This document shows, one piece after another, positions 1 through 9,373 of a stretch of DNA of 64,000 bases (the first letter of the stretch is position 1; each line of letters opens with the position of its first letter). The notes under the pieces were generated by a model. It was given only the letters and a program-made list of their open reading frames with translations. It was not told where the DNA came from and did no database searches. The DNA is from Cephalotrichum gorgonifer (taxonomy: Eukaryota; Ascomycota; Sordariomycetes; Microascales; Microascaceae). The translations under genes and the position numbers were made by a program. The DNA lies in assembly GCA_900312665.1 (NCBI GenBank), contig ONZQ02000012.1, forward strand, positions 4,540 through 68,539. The letters run 5' to 3'.

Positions 1-338
1 AAAAAAACCGGGGGGGGAAAAACGGGGGAAGTTCTTCACAAAAGCCAAACTTACCGCCCCCCTCCAAACCCCCCGGATTATATCCGAAGGCTCTCTCCGT
101 ACGATGCATATGATAGGATCGAGAGGACGCAGAGTCATGTGTCTGAGAACGTTAGCTGTTGTATGTATTTGGTATTATCATCTACAACTATGTCATGGAT
201 CCATAAACATCTATAATTTCCTTGCAGGTCCATATAGCACCGCCAATCCAACACTTGCCGTTTAGATAGGTCGGAATGTAGAGTGCTTGGTTGGCCCCTT
301 AAGAAATACCAAGCAACTTAACTCTATGCCGCGTCGAT
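1..338. other. Intergenic, 3' side of the sugar transporter
   Basis: No gene seen. The first 35 bases are A and G homopolymer runs. The rest is unremarkable and must hold the 3' UTR of the transporter that ends at 339. Confidence 0.6.
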
Positions 339-2382
339 CTAGTTCCTATGCTCCGCAAAACTGTCCTCCTCTTTACCAGCCTCGACACTATCGCCCGGAG
401 CGAAGTCAACTGCCCGCTTCTTGAATTGCCGGGGAGGTACACCTCTTGCGTAGAGCTCATCCATCTGCTCGAACGTAATGCCCTGTCCGGAATATTAGTA
501 GCCGCCATGAGATACGGACGAAGCCGGTCTTGACAGCTTCTACGTACCTTTGTCTCGGGGAAGAGGAAGAAGCCGATAACGGCCGTCAGGATGCCCGTGC
601 CGAAGAATATGAAGCCTGTCTTGCCGCCGAGGTTGCCGGCGTCGGTGTTGATCATGTACGGAACCGTGAACTGCATTATGAGCCCCCACACGCCGTTCAT
701 GACGGTGACCAGGGCCTGAGTCGCCGCCCTCAGACGCAGCGTCGCGATCTCGGAGGCGAGCACGAAGCCGGTTGCGCCGATGGACAGCTGGTAAACGAAG
801 GCCCAGGCGTACATCATAACCACGATTCCCCACAGCGCGCCCTTCACCTGGGGAAAGCATCCCAGTATCCCCATGACGAGCAGGATCGCGCTCAGGATAA
901 AGAGGGCCGGCACGATCAGCTTACGACGGCCGACGATCTCGACGAGCGGGAAGGCGGCGCAGGTCGAAATCAGCATGACGACATACATCATGCAGGACGT
1001 CAGGAAGAACTGGCCTACGCCGATGAGCTCGAAGAAGTAGGTCGCATACGCGATGGCGAACGTGGCGCCAATCAGCTGCTGGGCGCTGGCAGCGAACATG
1101 GAGGTCATGGTCCGCTTCAGGTTGGAGCCGCGGAAGCACTCGACCTCCTGCCCGAACTGGACACCGAAGAGGCTGTACCCCGGGTGCTGTGACTCCGAGT
1201 GCAGTTCAGCGTTGAGGCGGACGTCTTCTTCGAGGCGGCGGGATTCGATCTCCAGGAAGGCGGGGTCGGCGCCCCCGTAGATGCGGCGGAGGGCCCAGGC
1301 TGCCTTGTCGGGTTTACCTTCCCGGATAAGCCAGTAGGGTGATTCCGGGAACCAGGGGTAGACAGCGAGAAGGGCGGCTGGAAATAGGTGGAACCAGATA
1401 GGTGGTCAGTGTCATATCTGTGGAGGCTCGTCGTCTTGGCCTGGTAACTCCTGCTCACCTGGAAACAAGTACATCGACACGACCACCGTCCACCACTGCC
1501 ACTTCCCGTCGATGAAACTTGAGGCATAACCGATCACGACGCTATCCACAGTTCGTAAGTAAGACAGCCGGCAGCTGTGAGGATTCGCTAGAACTTACAT
1601 CAAGAATTGACCTAGGACGATACTGGTGTTGAAGAGACAGAGGAAGAATCCCCGAAGCTCGGGCCGACACGTCTCACCTATCCACAGCGGAGAGATGGTG
1701 AACAGCATCCCGATCGCCGCCCCTGGAGAGCCGTGTCAGTAGGGACAGAATCAAGCGGTCTCTCTGATATAGCATCCCGGGCTACTCACCATTGACAGCG
1801 CGGCCTGCGAGATGAACCGTCCATTCCTTGGCCACCTGCTGCAGAGCGACCCCGGCAGCCGATAAGACGCTCGCCACCAGGATCTGGGGCTTCCTTCCGT
1901 ACTTTTCTAGGAAGGGGGCAGCAATGATTGCGGCGACGATTTCGCAAGCCGGCCCGATGGACTGCCACGCTGAGAGATACCGGGCCGGGAGGAGCCAGGT
2001 ACCGTCGTCCTGGAGCACGCCGAATTGCTTCCTGAACTCGGGCAGGGCGGCGAGCTGCCCGCCCGCGACGTAGTCCCACCCGAGCATCATAGAGCCGAGG
2101 GACGTCCAGAGGGCTAGTATCAAGGGGGGTTAGCAGGCGTTCAGGGGAGGGGAAAGGGGACCCGGAGAAGGGGGGAGGGGGGTGTTCCATCTTGGGGAGG
2201 AGACAATGGGGTGGCGGGTGGGGATGGAGACTCACCCCAGAGGAAATACGGCCAGCGCTGGCGAAGGATCTTCCATTTCAACGATGGGTCGACGACCGCG
2301 TAGTTGATTCTACGGTTGGGTCCCCATTAGCCCCTGAAAAGTGCAACCCGTGTCCGGGAGTTGCAACTTACTCGTCCGCCAT
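339..2382 (-). CDS. MFS sugar transporter, maltose/alpha-glucoside permease type
   Basis: Predicted plasma-membrane sugar:proton symporter of the Sugar_tr (PF00083) family, 529 aa. Seven exons on the minus strand: 2382-2372, 2309-2236, 2113-1790, 1722-1599, 1541-1459, 1377-548 and 482-339; the phases agree and the total is 1590 nt. The first exon is only 11 nt (MADE...). Visible family marks are the KYGRKP loop after TM2, the PESPYWL motif before the central loop, GRR after TM8, and the closing FPETKG. Sequence context (GWDYVAGGQLAALPEF, the ATRLR-type loop) resembles fungal maltose/alpha-glucoside permeases. It is divergent from the GH32 gene across a 1.07-kb promoter with four copies of a palindrome, so co-regulation is likely. 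The substrate is inferred from the cluster (fructo-oligosaccharide, sucrose or difructose anhydride), not from the sequence. Confidence 0.88.
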
Positions 2383-2809
2383 GTTTCTCTCAAGTGAGGG
2401 TAGGTTGAAGTGGGCGTTGCTGGTAGCCAAATTTGAAAAGTAGTAGTCTGATGTCCCTAAACGACGGACAAACCGGTCGGCGATGCTCGTGATTATATAT
2501 AAGTATGATCAACGGCAGCGGCGGTGACTTCGTCCGAGTGAGGTATGAGTACGAGTCGAAGCGGATCGGCCTGGAGCCGGGCCCGCCCCCGCAAATGCAA
2601 GGGAAACCTGGGGAGAGAACTTGGGGTAAATGGGGTAAACCGCGAGGGAGGCTTTGGTAGGTACTTCCCATGCATCCATGCATGGGTGTTCCATGTCCTT
2701 GGGTGTGCGGAGCAGGAACCAACCCCCATCGTGGGTATTCACTAATAGCCTCCGCCGTCACCACGCTCCTATGGGGTTTGCTTCAAGTTGTGCGGGTCTC
2801 GCAACAGAC

Positions 2810-2836
2810 TAGCGGAGAGCCTAGACGCCTCCGCGA
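2810..2836. promoter_or_regulatory. Palindrome copy 1, CGGAG-N11-CTCCG
   Basis: Left arm TAGCGGAG (2810-2817), 11-bp spacer, right arm CTCCGCGA (2829-2836). The arms are inverted complements except for one base. Putative site for the neighbouring Zn2Cys6 regulator. Confidence 0.5.
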
Positions 2837-2926
2837 CGTGGCGAGCTTTGACCGGAATGGGAAAATGTGGGCCGGGCGTGTGGAGTGAAGGTACTGGTGG
2901 AGTGTCACAAGGTGAGGTTCTCCCCA

Positions 2927-2953
2927 TCGCGGAGGGGGACCGTACCTCCGCGA
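2927..2953. promoter_or_regulatory. Palindrome copy 2, TCGCGGAG-N11-CTCCGCGA
   Basis: Perfect 8-bp inverted repeat: TCGCGGAG (2927-2934), 11-bp spacer, CTCCGCGA (2946-2953). Preceded by CA as in copies 3 and 4. Confidence 0.6.
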
Positions 2954-3017
2954 CAATGGAGACCAGAAGCTTGCTTGCCTTAAGTAGCGCGCTCCTCATG
3001 AGCGCGCCTTCTCCGCA

Positions 3018-3044
3018 TCGCGGAGAGATATATTGGCTCCGCGA
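3018..3044. promoter_or_regulatory. Palindrome copy 3, TCGCGGAG-N11-CTCCGCGA
   Basis: Perfect 8-bp inverted repeat: TCGCGGAG (3018-3025), 11-bp spacer ending TTGG, CTCCGCGA (3037-3044). The spacer sequence differs from copy 2, so arms and spacing rather than the spacer are conserved. Confidence 0.6.
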
Positions 3045-3120
3045 TAGTTCAAATGCGGGGGCTTGCATGCGGCTATGAGAAAATGTGAGCCAGGCGCATC
3101 GCTAGTGTAGTTTCCCCGCA

Positions 3121-3148
3121 TCGCGCGGAGCATCCCTTGGCTCCGCGA
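3121..3148. promoter_or_regulatory. Palindrome copy 4, CGGAG-N10-CTCCGCGA
   Basis: Left arm TCGCGCGGAG (3121-3130, an extra GC compared with copies 2 and 3), 10-bp spacer ending TTGG, right arm CTCCGCGA (3141-3148). The TTGGCTCCGCGAT flank is shared with copy 3. Confidence 0.55.
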
Positions 3149-3450
3149 TGGCGCGGCGGTCTTGCCGACTATCAACAGGCGCAATGGCTGCTTAACTAGT
3201 CCGTCAGTAAGAATCGAACCAACGCGGCTTCAGTTTGCGACGATATCGGCCTTGCAAAATGTTACTACTTGTAGCGGTGGCCGCAGCCCTCAGCTCGCGA
3301 ACCTCGCCCAGTGCTGGTTCATCTCCAGACCTGCCCGGACAGTCCTCTCAGTCCCCAACCCCAAGTGTTCCAGCAAACTAGAGCATTGATTGTCTATACC
3401 CTGAAAGCTAAGAAGATTGCTATATCTGAAATCCGCCCTCAGCCCTCATC

Positions 3451-5300
3451 ATGGTCATGTCGACCGTCGAAAGGGAGCCTCGTGCACGACCTAGACTTCA
3501 CCTCACTGCGCCCCATGGGTGGCTGAATGATCCATGCGGGCCAGGGTATGACCCCATCACGAAACGATACCATCTTTTCTACCAGTGTAAGCGCTCGTGT
3601 ACCCCCCCTCCTTCCTTATCACCAGGGAGCAGCGAGACTAACTTCAGGACGTGTAAGGGAATCCACACAGCTGCGAATGGGGCAATATCTCCTGGGGACA
3701 CGCAACGAGCACCGACCTGGTCACCTGGGTCCAGGCATCTCCAGAGCCAGCCCTCAAACCGGACGCCGATTACGACAAGGACGGGGTCTTCACGGGCTGT
3801 TTCTACCCGACGGGCCTTCGGGGAGAGAAGGGTCAGCTGAGCGTGATCTACTCGTCCGTCTACCGCCTTCCCATCCATTGGACGCTCCCCTATTGTCGCG
3901 CGAGTGAAGGCATCGCTGCTGCCGTGTCTTCGGACGGTGGTAAGAACTGGGTCAAGTGGCAGGGCAACCCAGTCTTGCGCGAGGAGCCGGAAGACGTGGA
4001 TGTCACGGGGTGGCGAGACCCGTACGTAAGTCGGTCTGAGGGCCTAGACCGCGTTCTGGGGGGATCATCGCTGTACGGCGTAGTGTCTGGAGGTCTTCGA
4101 GACAAAGGCCCCGCGGTCTTTTTATACTCCATTCCGTTCGATGATCTGACGAACTGGAGGTATATCGGTAACCTCGTCGACCTGCCAAGGAACTTCCGGC
4201 AGTCGCCGAAGTGGAGCGGCGACTTTGGAGTTAACCTGGAGTGTGCAACCTTTATGAACTTGCGATCCGCTCAAGGTCCCGGCTTCGAGTTCCTCATCAC
4301 GGGATCAGAGGGCGGGATCGAGAGGGACTGGGTTACAGAGTATCTCACGGGAAAGCCGGAAACGCATCCTCGACGCACGGTCCGCTACTGCAACTGGCTC
4401 TCCGGGATGCTGAGGCGGCAGCCGGGGGGCGGCGGAGCTGTCTTGGACCCGAAATTCAGTGGCCTACTCGACCACGGCTCCCTCTACGCCGTGAACCCAC
4501 TCCAGGACGCCTCGGGGCGCAGGATCGCTTGGGGCTGGATTCCGGAGGAGGACGTGCCGATCGAATATTGCAAGGAGAAAGGCTGGAACGGCTGCTTGTC
4601 GCTGCCGAGGGAGTTGTTCCTGCAGCGTATCTCCCACGTCACGGGCGCGTTGCGTTCTTCGATGGAGGATATTACCTCCATCAGTGCGGAGCAGGAATCC
4701 GACGGCACGTTTGTGGTCCATACGATCGGGATACGCCCACTTCCCGAGGTACGGCGGGCGCCGTTTGGGGAGCCACGGACGTGGAACAACATCTCTTTGC
4801 CGGCGCGCAACGAGAGCGAGACGATTGAGGGGATCCGATCGGGCGGCGGGCCGACCTGGAAACTTGAGCTGGTGGTCGACGTCATGGACCATTGCGAGGA
4901 GGCTGGCGTCCATATTCGACACACCGCGGACATGTCGACTGGAACTACCATCACATTCCGCGCAATGGAGGAACTCGTCGTCGTCACCCGGGAAAAGTCC
5001 AACGCGAACCCAATGATTAACAAGTGTGATGAGCGCGGCCCGTTTACCCTCTTCACTCTTCGCTCTGGCGGCATAGCTACGAGGGAGAAGCTGAAGATGG
5101 AGGTGTTCTGCGACGGCCACGTCCTGGAGGTCTTTGTGTGCGACCGCTTTGCGCTATCTACCATGGTGTATACGGACGATCCCGGGGCGTCGGGGATCAG
5201 CTTGTTCGCCAAGGGCCGAAGTGGTAGTGCTACATTTGAGCGTGTAGAGGTATCGGATGCATCGGCAGCAGCGGTTGGCCCGCCAAACGAAGAGAATTAG
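3451..5300 (+). CDS. GH32 beta-fructofuranosidase (invertase/inulinase family), probably intracellular
   Basis: Retaining glycoside hydrolase of family 32, releasing terminal beta-D-fructofuranose from sucrose or fructans; 592 aa. Two exons, 3451-3586 and 3658-5300; the intron carries a C run. All three GH32 acidic residues are visible: nucleophile Asp27 in WLNDPCG, transition-state stabiliser Asp166 in GWRDPYV, and acid/base Glu240 in NLECATF. The N-terminal five-bladed propeller is followed by the GH32C beta-sandwich (about residues 400-580). The N-terminus is charged (MVMSTVEREPRARPR) with no signal peptide, unlike secreted invertases, so the enzyme should act in the cytosol on imported sugar. 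The second ATG (3457) is an alternative start. It is divergent from the sugar transporter and convergent with the Zn2Cys6 gene, whose stop codon is 22 bp away. Exact substrate is not decidable from sequence. Confidence 0.9.
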
Positions 5301-5322
5301 AATATGTGGCTCAGAAGTAGAT

Positions 5323-7370
5323 TTATGATGCCTCTATCCTGTCCTCGAGGATTTCACTCATAGCCGAAAGGGATAAGCTGAATTCTCTAATTTCCACGAA
5401 TACACTCCGGGCGCGACGGAAGCACTCAAATGTCTTTGGGTTCACGATGGTAGCAAGACAGGAGCACTTGGTGCCCTTCAGGCTGGCTAATGTGATGATG
5501 AAGATGCTAGGGGTGGAGACAAAACGACGTCAGCTATTACTGTAGCAGTTATGCACTCCATTGTCGATCTGCCTAAGTAACCAAGGCAGGAGTAGACAGG
5601 GTTGGGGTGGTTTATCTCTCTTTTTTTCTCCTTTTTTCATTCTTCTTTTTTTTGGGGGGGGAGGGGGGTTGGTTGTGGGCTAGAACCCGTCCGTACCTAG
5701 CATAGAGTGTCCAGGTGTTCGGTATGCATGTACTCAAAGAGGCCTCTGCTGCTACTAGGAATGAAACATAAGCGTCAAAGAACTTGGAGCAATACTGCAG
5801 CTGCGACTCGTCCCCGCACCCCAAGTCGATGGCTTGGCAGACGGCCGGCCAGTAGATCGATGCCTTGCAGGCGGCATACTGCGCCTGCAGGAACTGGGCC
5901 GTCGGCAGCTCGGGAACATCCGCGGCGCTGGTGGGCTGCCGGTGGAAGTGGAGCGAGGGCGGCAGGTACTTGTACCACTGATCCAGCTGGAGCTCGAGCT
6001 CGTCGGCGATGATGGGCGCATACTGGGGGCGGCCGCCGGCCCAGTCGCTCACTGAGGTCGTACAGCGGCGGAGCATCCTCCGCATGGCGATCTCGGCCAT
6101 GAAGTATGAGAGCACCTCGGCCGAGTCGCTCTTGTCCGTCTGGGAACTCTGCGGGGACTGTTGACTCGGGTCCGGGGAGGGGGCGGTCGCCGGCGAGCCA
6201 AAGTGCCAGGTTTCGTCCGCCGTCGGGAGCGGGAGGTGGTCGTCATACTTCCAGATACCGCTGTCAGCGAAGTTCAGCTGCACCGCGAGCTCGCTCTCGA
6301 TGAGGATGATGGCCCAGCTCGCCCGGTATAGGGCCTCCAGGTGGTGCGTGTCGGACGAGTAGAGGCGGCTCTTGAGCATGTTCTGAGCCCGGGAGGACGC
6401 CATGAGGATGTAGTCGTGGGCCTGGCACGGCCGTACGAGGCAAAGGTAGTAGAGGCTGAAGAGGATTTGGCACTGGAGACCCACAAGGCTATAGTCGGCC
6501 ATGATATCGGGTAAGAGAGAGATGGCACGATCGAAGTACTGAGTGTCTGGCCTCTCGTCGAGTCCGGTCGTTAGCGGCGGGGCTCGCCGCACCAGGGATC
6601 CTATGGCCATGACAAGCATGGCGAGACACGTGTGGGTCCCCGATCCGTCGAGGCCGTTGATGGATTTGTAGAAGCTCTCCGTGAACTCAGTACTTGAGAA
6701 GATGGGGTACCAGGTGTGCACCTTTTCCGAGAATGCGGCTAGTACGGAGGTGACGTGCTCTGGCTGAAGCATGAATACCCCCGTCGGTCGACCCGTACCG
6801 TGCGCCCCGTTCCTGTCTGGCCGGTGGCTCCTTTCCATGTTTACGAGCCAGGAGTCGGTGTCTCGCCGAAGGCCGAGAAGGTCCATGGTGATGCCTCTCT
6901 GGATGATCATCACGGGAAACCCGGAACTCGTGTCTACGTCTCTGGTACCAGTGGAACTGGCTATGCCAGTAACTTGCGCATCTGGCAACTGCTCGAGATG
7001 CTCCGGACTCGCCTGCCCCGGCGGCCGGTTACCTTGGCCAGATTGCTGGGAGAGTAGAAGTTCGGTGATGTGATCTAGGCGTTTATTGATCCCGGAAATA
7101 TCTCGTTCGAGCCTGGCATGAGGCATGTAACCTTAACGTCTGTATCTGTCTGTCCAAGTACAGGGACCACAAGAACACACGAAGGAGATACTTTGGGATT
7201 GGACCGAGTTCATACCTGGTTGGGGGCGCCTCGGGCGCCAATCGGTAGACACAGTCGCAGTCTCGGGCCTGGCAGAAGCTGCATTTCGGACGTCGGCCGT
7301 CACATCGGGTTCTCCGCGTCCGGCAGACGTCACAGGCCACGACGGACCTCTTTCGATTGTAATCTCCCAT
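5323..7370 (-). CDS. Zn2Cys6 transcription factor with fungal_trans domain
   Basis: Binuclear zinc-cluster transcriptional regulator, 584 aa, three exons: 7370-7216, 7112-5697 and 5506-5323. The N-terminal zinc cluster has C13, C16, C23, C30, C33 and C38/C40 (CDVCRTRRTRC...PKCSFC). The middle homology region (fungal_trans) covers roughly residues 150-560. The last exon was found by hand: ...WTLYA joins to SIFIITLASLKG, the usual C-terminal helix of this family, after an intron rich in C and A runs. Reading through that intron would give an artificial lysine-rich tail. The gene lies between GH32 (convergent, 22 bp between stops) and GH172 (divergent), so it is the obvious candidate local regulator, probably binding the CGGAG-N11-CTCCG palindromes in both promoters. 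That role is inferred. Confidence 0.87.
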
Positions 7371-7990
7371 TATCTAGCTTTCTGCGTCAACTGCATTGAA
7401 ACCCCCGGCGAGAAGGTGCCAAGGACGTCGTTCGTGCGGCAGGGTGTGAGTGAGTGCGCACTTCGTTTCGGGGAGGGGGACGGGTATGGCGCGGACTCGC
7501 GGAGTCGGGGCGATATATACTTACATGTACCCCAGGTAGCGCTACTGCGGGTGGGGTTGGCGAATCAAGTGCTCCTATTCTAGCTACATGCAGTCGGAGT
7601 GTCAGCCCGACTCCGCGAGACTAAGACGACCAACTCCTTCCACATTGGGTTATTGTCCTAATACTATCGCCACTAGTTCAGACCATATTCGACTAGCCTT
7701 GCCTTCAAGCCCCTCAACGACTAGTGATGTGAGAGCCCACGACTATCGGGATGAGGGGGTCTCTCAAGGACCTCTTCGTGTGAACGTCGGCACTGCATCG
7801 AAAGACCAGGCCAGGTGGGTGTGACTACGTCTGGTATATAAGAAGACATGTCGGCAAAGATGGAAGGCTTCTCTCGCCTAAAACCAGTCACTCGACCTCA
7901 CTCACTCACAATTGCACCCTCTCGAGACACACTGCCACCAAAACCCAAGTCCGACAAAACTCGCGATTTCACCCGTCCACAGCGCCTACC
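7371..7990. promoter_or_regulatory. Divergent promoter of Zn2Cys6 regulator and GH172 gene
   Basis: 620-bp intergenic region between divergent starts. It holds a 13-bp palindrome GACTCGCGGAGTC at 7494-7506 (containing the half-site TCGCGGAG) and a fifth CGGAG-N11-CTCCG element at 7592-7618. No coding ORF is convincing here. Confidence 0.65.
7592..7618. promoter_or_regulatory. Palindrome copy 5, CGGAG-N11-CTCCGCGA
   Basis: CGGAG (7595-7599), 11-bp spacer, CTCCGCGA (7611-7618). It has the same core and spacing as the four copies upstream of the transporter and GH32, linking both promoters of the cluster to one factor. Confidence 0.55.
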
Positions 7991-9373
7991 ATGTCTACCT
8001 CCTCCGGGACCACCCTCAGTCGTGATCTCCTTTCCAACGTGGCGATCCGAAAGACGGCACGCACGGCCAGGGTATCCAGCTGGGATCACAGCGGTCTCAA
8101 CGAGGATGCCTGGGTCGTCCTCCCCGGGGAGACGGCCGTTCTTGCCGACCTTGAAGGCCCCGGCACGATCACGCACCTCTGGTTCGTCCAGACATGCCGG
8201 CGTATCTTGGGTCCCGGTCTTATCCCGTACTCCAAGTCTGGGGTTGCCATGATGGAGGTGCACAACGCCCTTGGTCTCAGTTACGAAGACAGCGACCCCG
8301 ACTACTACCGCAACGTCCTCATCAGGATGTACTGGGACGACTCGGAGACGCCCAACGTTATCGCACCGATTGGCGACTTCTTCTGCGTGGGCCACTCCAT
8401 GGCCGCCAACTTCCAGTCTCTCCCCTTCACTGTCTCGGTCAAGCCGTCGGAGGAGAAGAAGTATGGCGGGTCCGCGGCGTTCAACTGCTACCTCCAGATG
8501 CCCTTCAACAAGCGGGCCCGGATCGAGATCGAGAATCAGGGCAGCGAGGCCTACTTCCAGTACTTCTACATCGACTACGAGCTGCACCCGGAGCCCCTGA
8601 GCAAGGAGGTCCTGTATTTCCACGCCCACTGGCGCCGAGAGAACCCTACGAACGGGTGGGCGCCGGCCGGGATGCAGACCAACAGCCTCGAGACGCAGGT
8701 GCCCAACCTCGACGGGAAGAACAACTACACGATCCTGGAGACCGAGGGCGCCGGGCAGTACATCGGCTGCAACCACAGCGTCGCCCACTTCCAGGGGACG
8801 TGGTGGGGCGAGGGAGACGATATGATCTTCATCGACGACGACACCTGGCCGCCGTCGATGCACGGGACCGGCGGCGAGGACTACTTCACTCAGGGGTGGG
8901 GCATGCAGAAGAACGCATACCCCTTCTGCGGGTCCATCATCCACGAGGAGGATGTCCCCAACCACCAGGTTAGCTATAGGTGGCACCTCGCGGATCCTGT
9001 TCGCTTCAACAAGAAGATCCGCGTCACGCTCGAGTCCGGCCACGCCAATCATCTCAGGGATGACTGGTCGTCCACCGCGTATTGGTACCAGACTCTGCCG
9101 GGGCCGAAGCTAGACATCCTGCCAGCTGAGAAACGCATTCCTCGGAAGCCCGACTTCCCCGCCGGACCTGTCCCCGACGGCCCAGATGTCGAGGCTCTGG
9201 ATGACAAGAGGAAGGCCATGATTGCGCAGCGGAAGGACCGCATGGATGCCTTTGTCAAGGACCGCAACGAGTGGCTGGATAGGAGGGCCAAGGACTCGAG
9301 GGCGCGGTCGAAGCAGAATATCGAGGATGCAAAGGATGTTCGCAGGCGCTTCCTCGCGAGTCTGGAGGAGTGA
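7991..9373 (+). CDS. GH172 (DUF2961) glycoside hydrolase
   Basis: 460 aa, single exon, no signal peptide. DUF2961 is now glycoside hydrolase family 172; characterised members include a bacterial alpha-D-fructofuranosidase / difructose dianhydride I synthase-hydrolase and exo-D-arabinofuranosidases. Family marks seen here: LADLEGPGTITHLWF (about residues 51-65), IRMYWDD (111-117), PIGDFFCVGH (126-135), and the conserved GTGGEDYF with Glu296, a candidate catalytic acidic residue; Glu319/Glu320 are a plausible second. Residues about 390-460 form a strongly charged, predicted helical C-terminal extension (KDRMDAF...RRFLASLEE) that I do not recognise as part of the family core. Linkage to a GH32 and a sugar transporter favours a fructofuranoside substrate over arabinofuranoside; this is inference. 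The start at 7991 (MSTSSGTT) is the first ATG before the conserved domain. Confidence 0.87.
   Translation: MSTSSGTTLSRDLLSNVAIRKTARTARVSSWDHSGLNEDAWVVLPGETAVLADLEGPGTITHLWFVQTCRRILGPGLIPYSKSGVAMMEVHNALGLSYEDSDPDYYRNVLIRMYWDDSETPNVIAPIGDFFCVGHSMAANFQSLPFTVSVKPSEEKKYGGSAAFNCYLQMPFNKRARIEIENQGSEAYFQYFYIDYELHPEPLSKEVLYFHAHWRRENPTNGWAPAGMQTNSLETQVPNLDGKNNYTILETEGAGQYIGCNHSVAHFQGTWWGEGDDMIFIDDDTWPPSMHGTGGEDYFTQGWGMQKNAYPFCGSIIHEEDVPNHQVSYRWHLADPVRFNKKIRVTLESGHANHLRDDWSSTAYWYQTLPGPKLDILPAEKRIPRKPDFPAGPVPDGPDVEALDDKRKAMIAQRKDRMDAFVKDRNEWLDRRAKDSRARSKQNIEDAKDVRRRFLASLEE

Larger units (their letters stand above)
2383..3450. promoter_or_regulatory. Divergent promoter of transporter and GH32 genes
   Basis: This 1.07-kb intergenic region separates two divergent start codons (2382 minus, 3451 plus). 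It contains four copies of an inverted repeat with core CGGAG-N10/11-CTCCG, listed separately, centred about 91-117 bp apart. No open reading frame here looks coding. The palindromes have the geometry of a binuclear zinc-cluster dimer site and lie between 425 and 645 bp from the two starts. Confidence 0.7.

Noticed and set aside
530..1192. 220-codon plus-strand frame opposite the sugar transporter
   Set aside because: Low-complexity Glu/His/Asp-rich translation typical of an antisense frame; the minus strand shows the MFS helices.
5612..5696. Lysine-rich C-terminal tail for the Zn2Cys6 regulator
   Set aside because: It comes from reading through a C/A-rich intron; splicing to 5506 restores the conserved terminal helix and correct phase.
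7898..9052. 384-codon open frame on the minus strand opposite the GH172 gene
   Set aside because: It is the antisense shadow of GC-rich coding sequence: composition is Val/Leu/Arg/Asp repeats without a domain, while the plus strand has clear family motifs.
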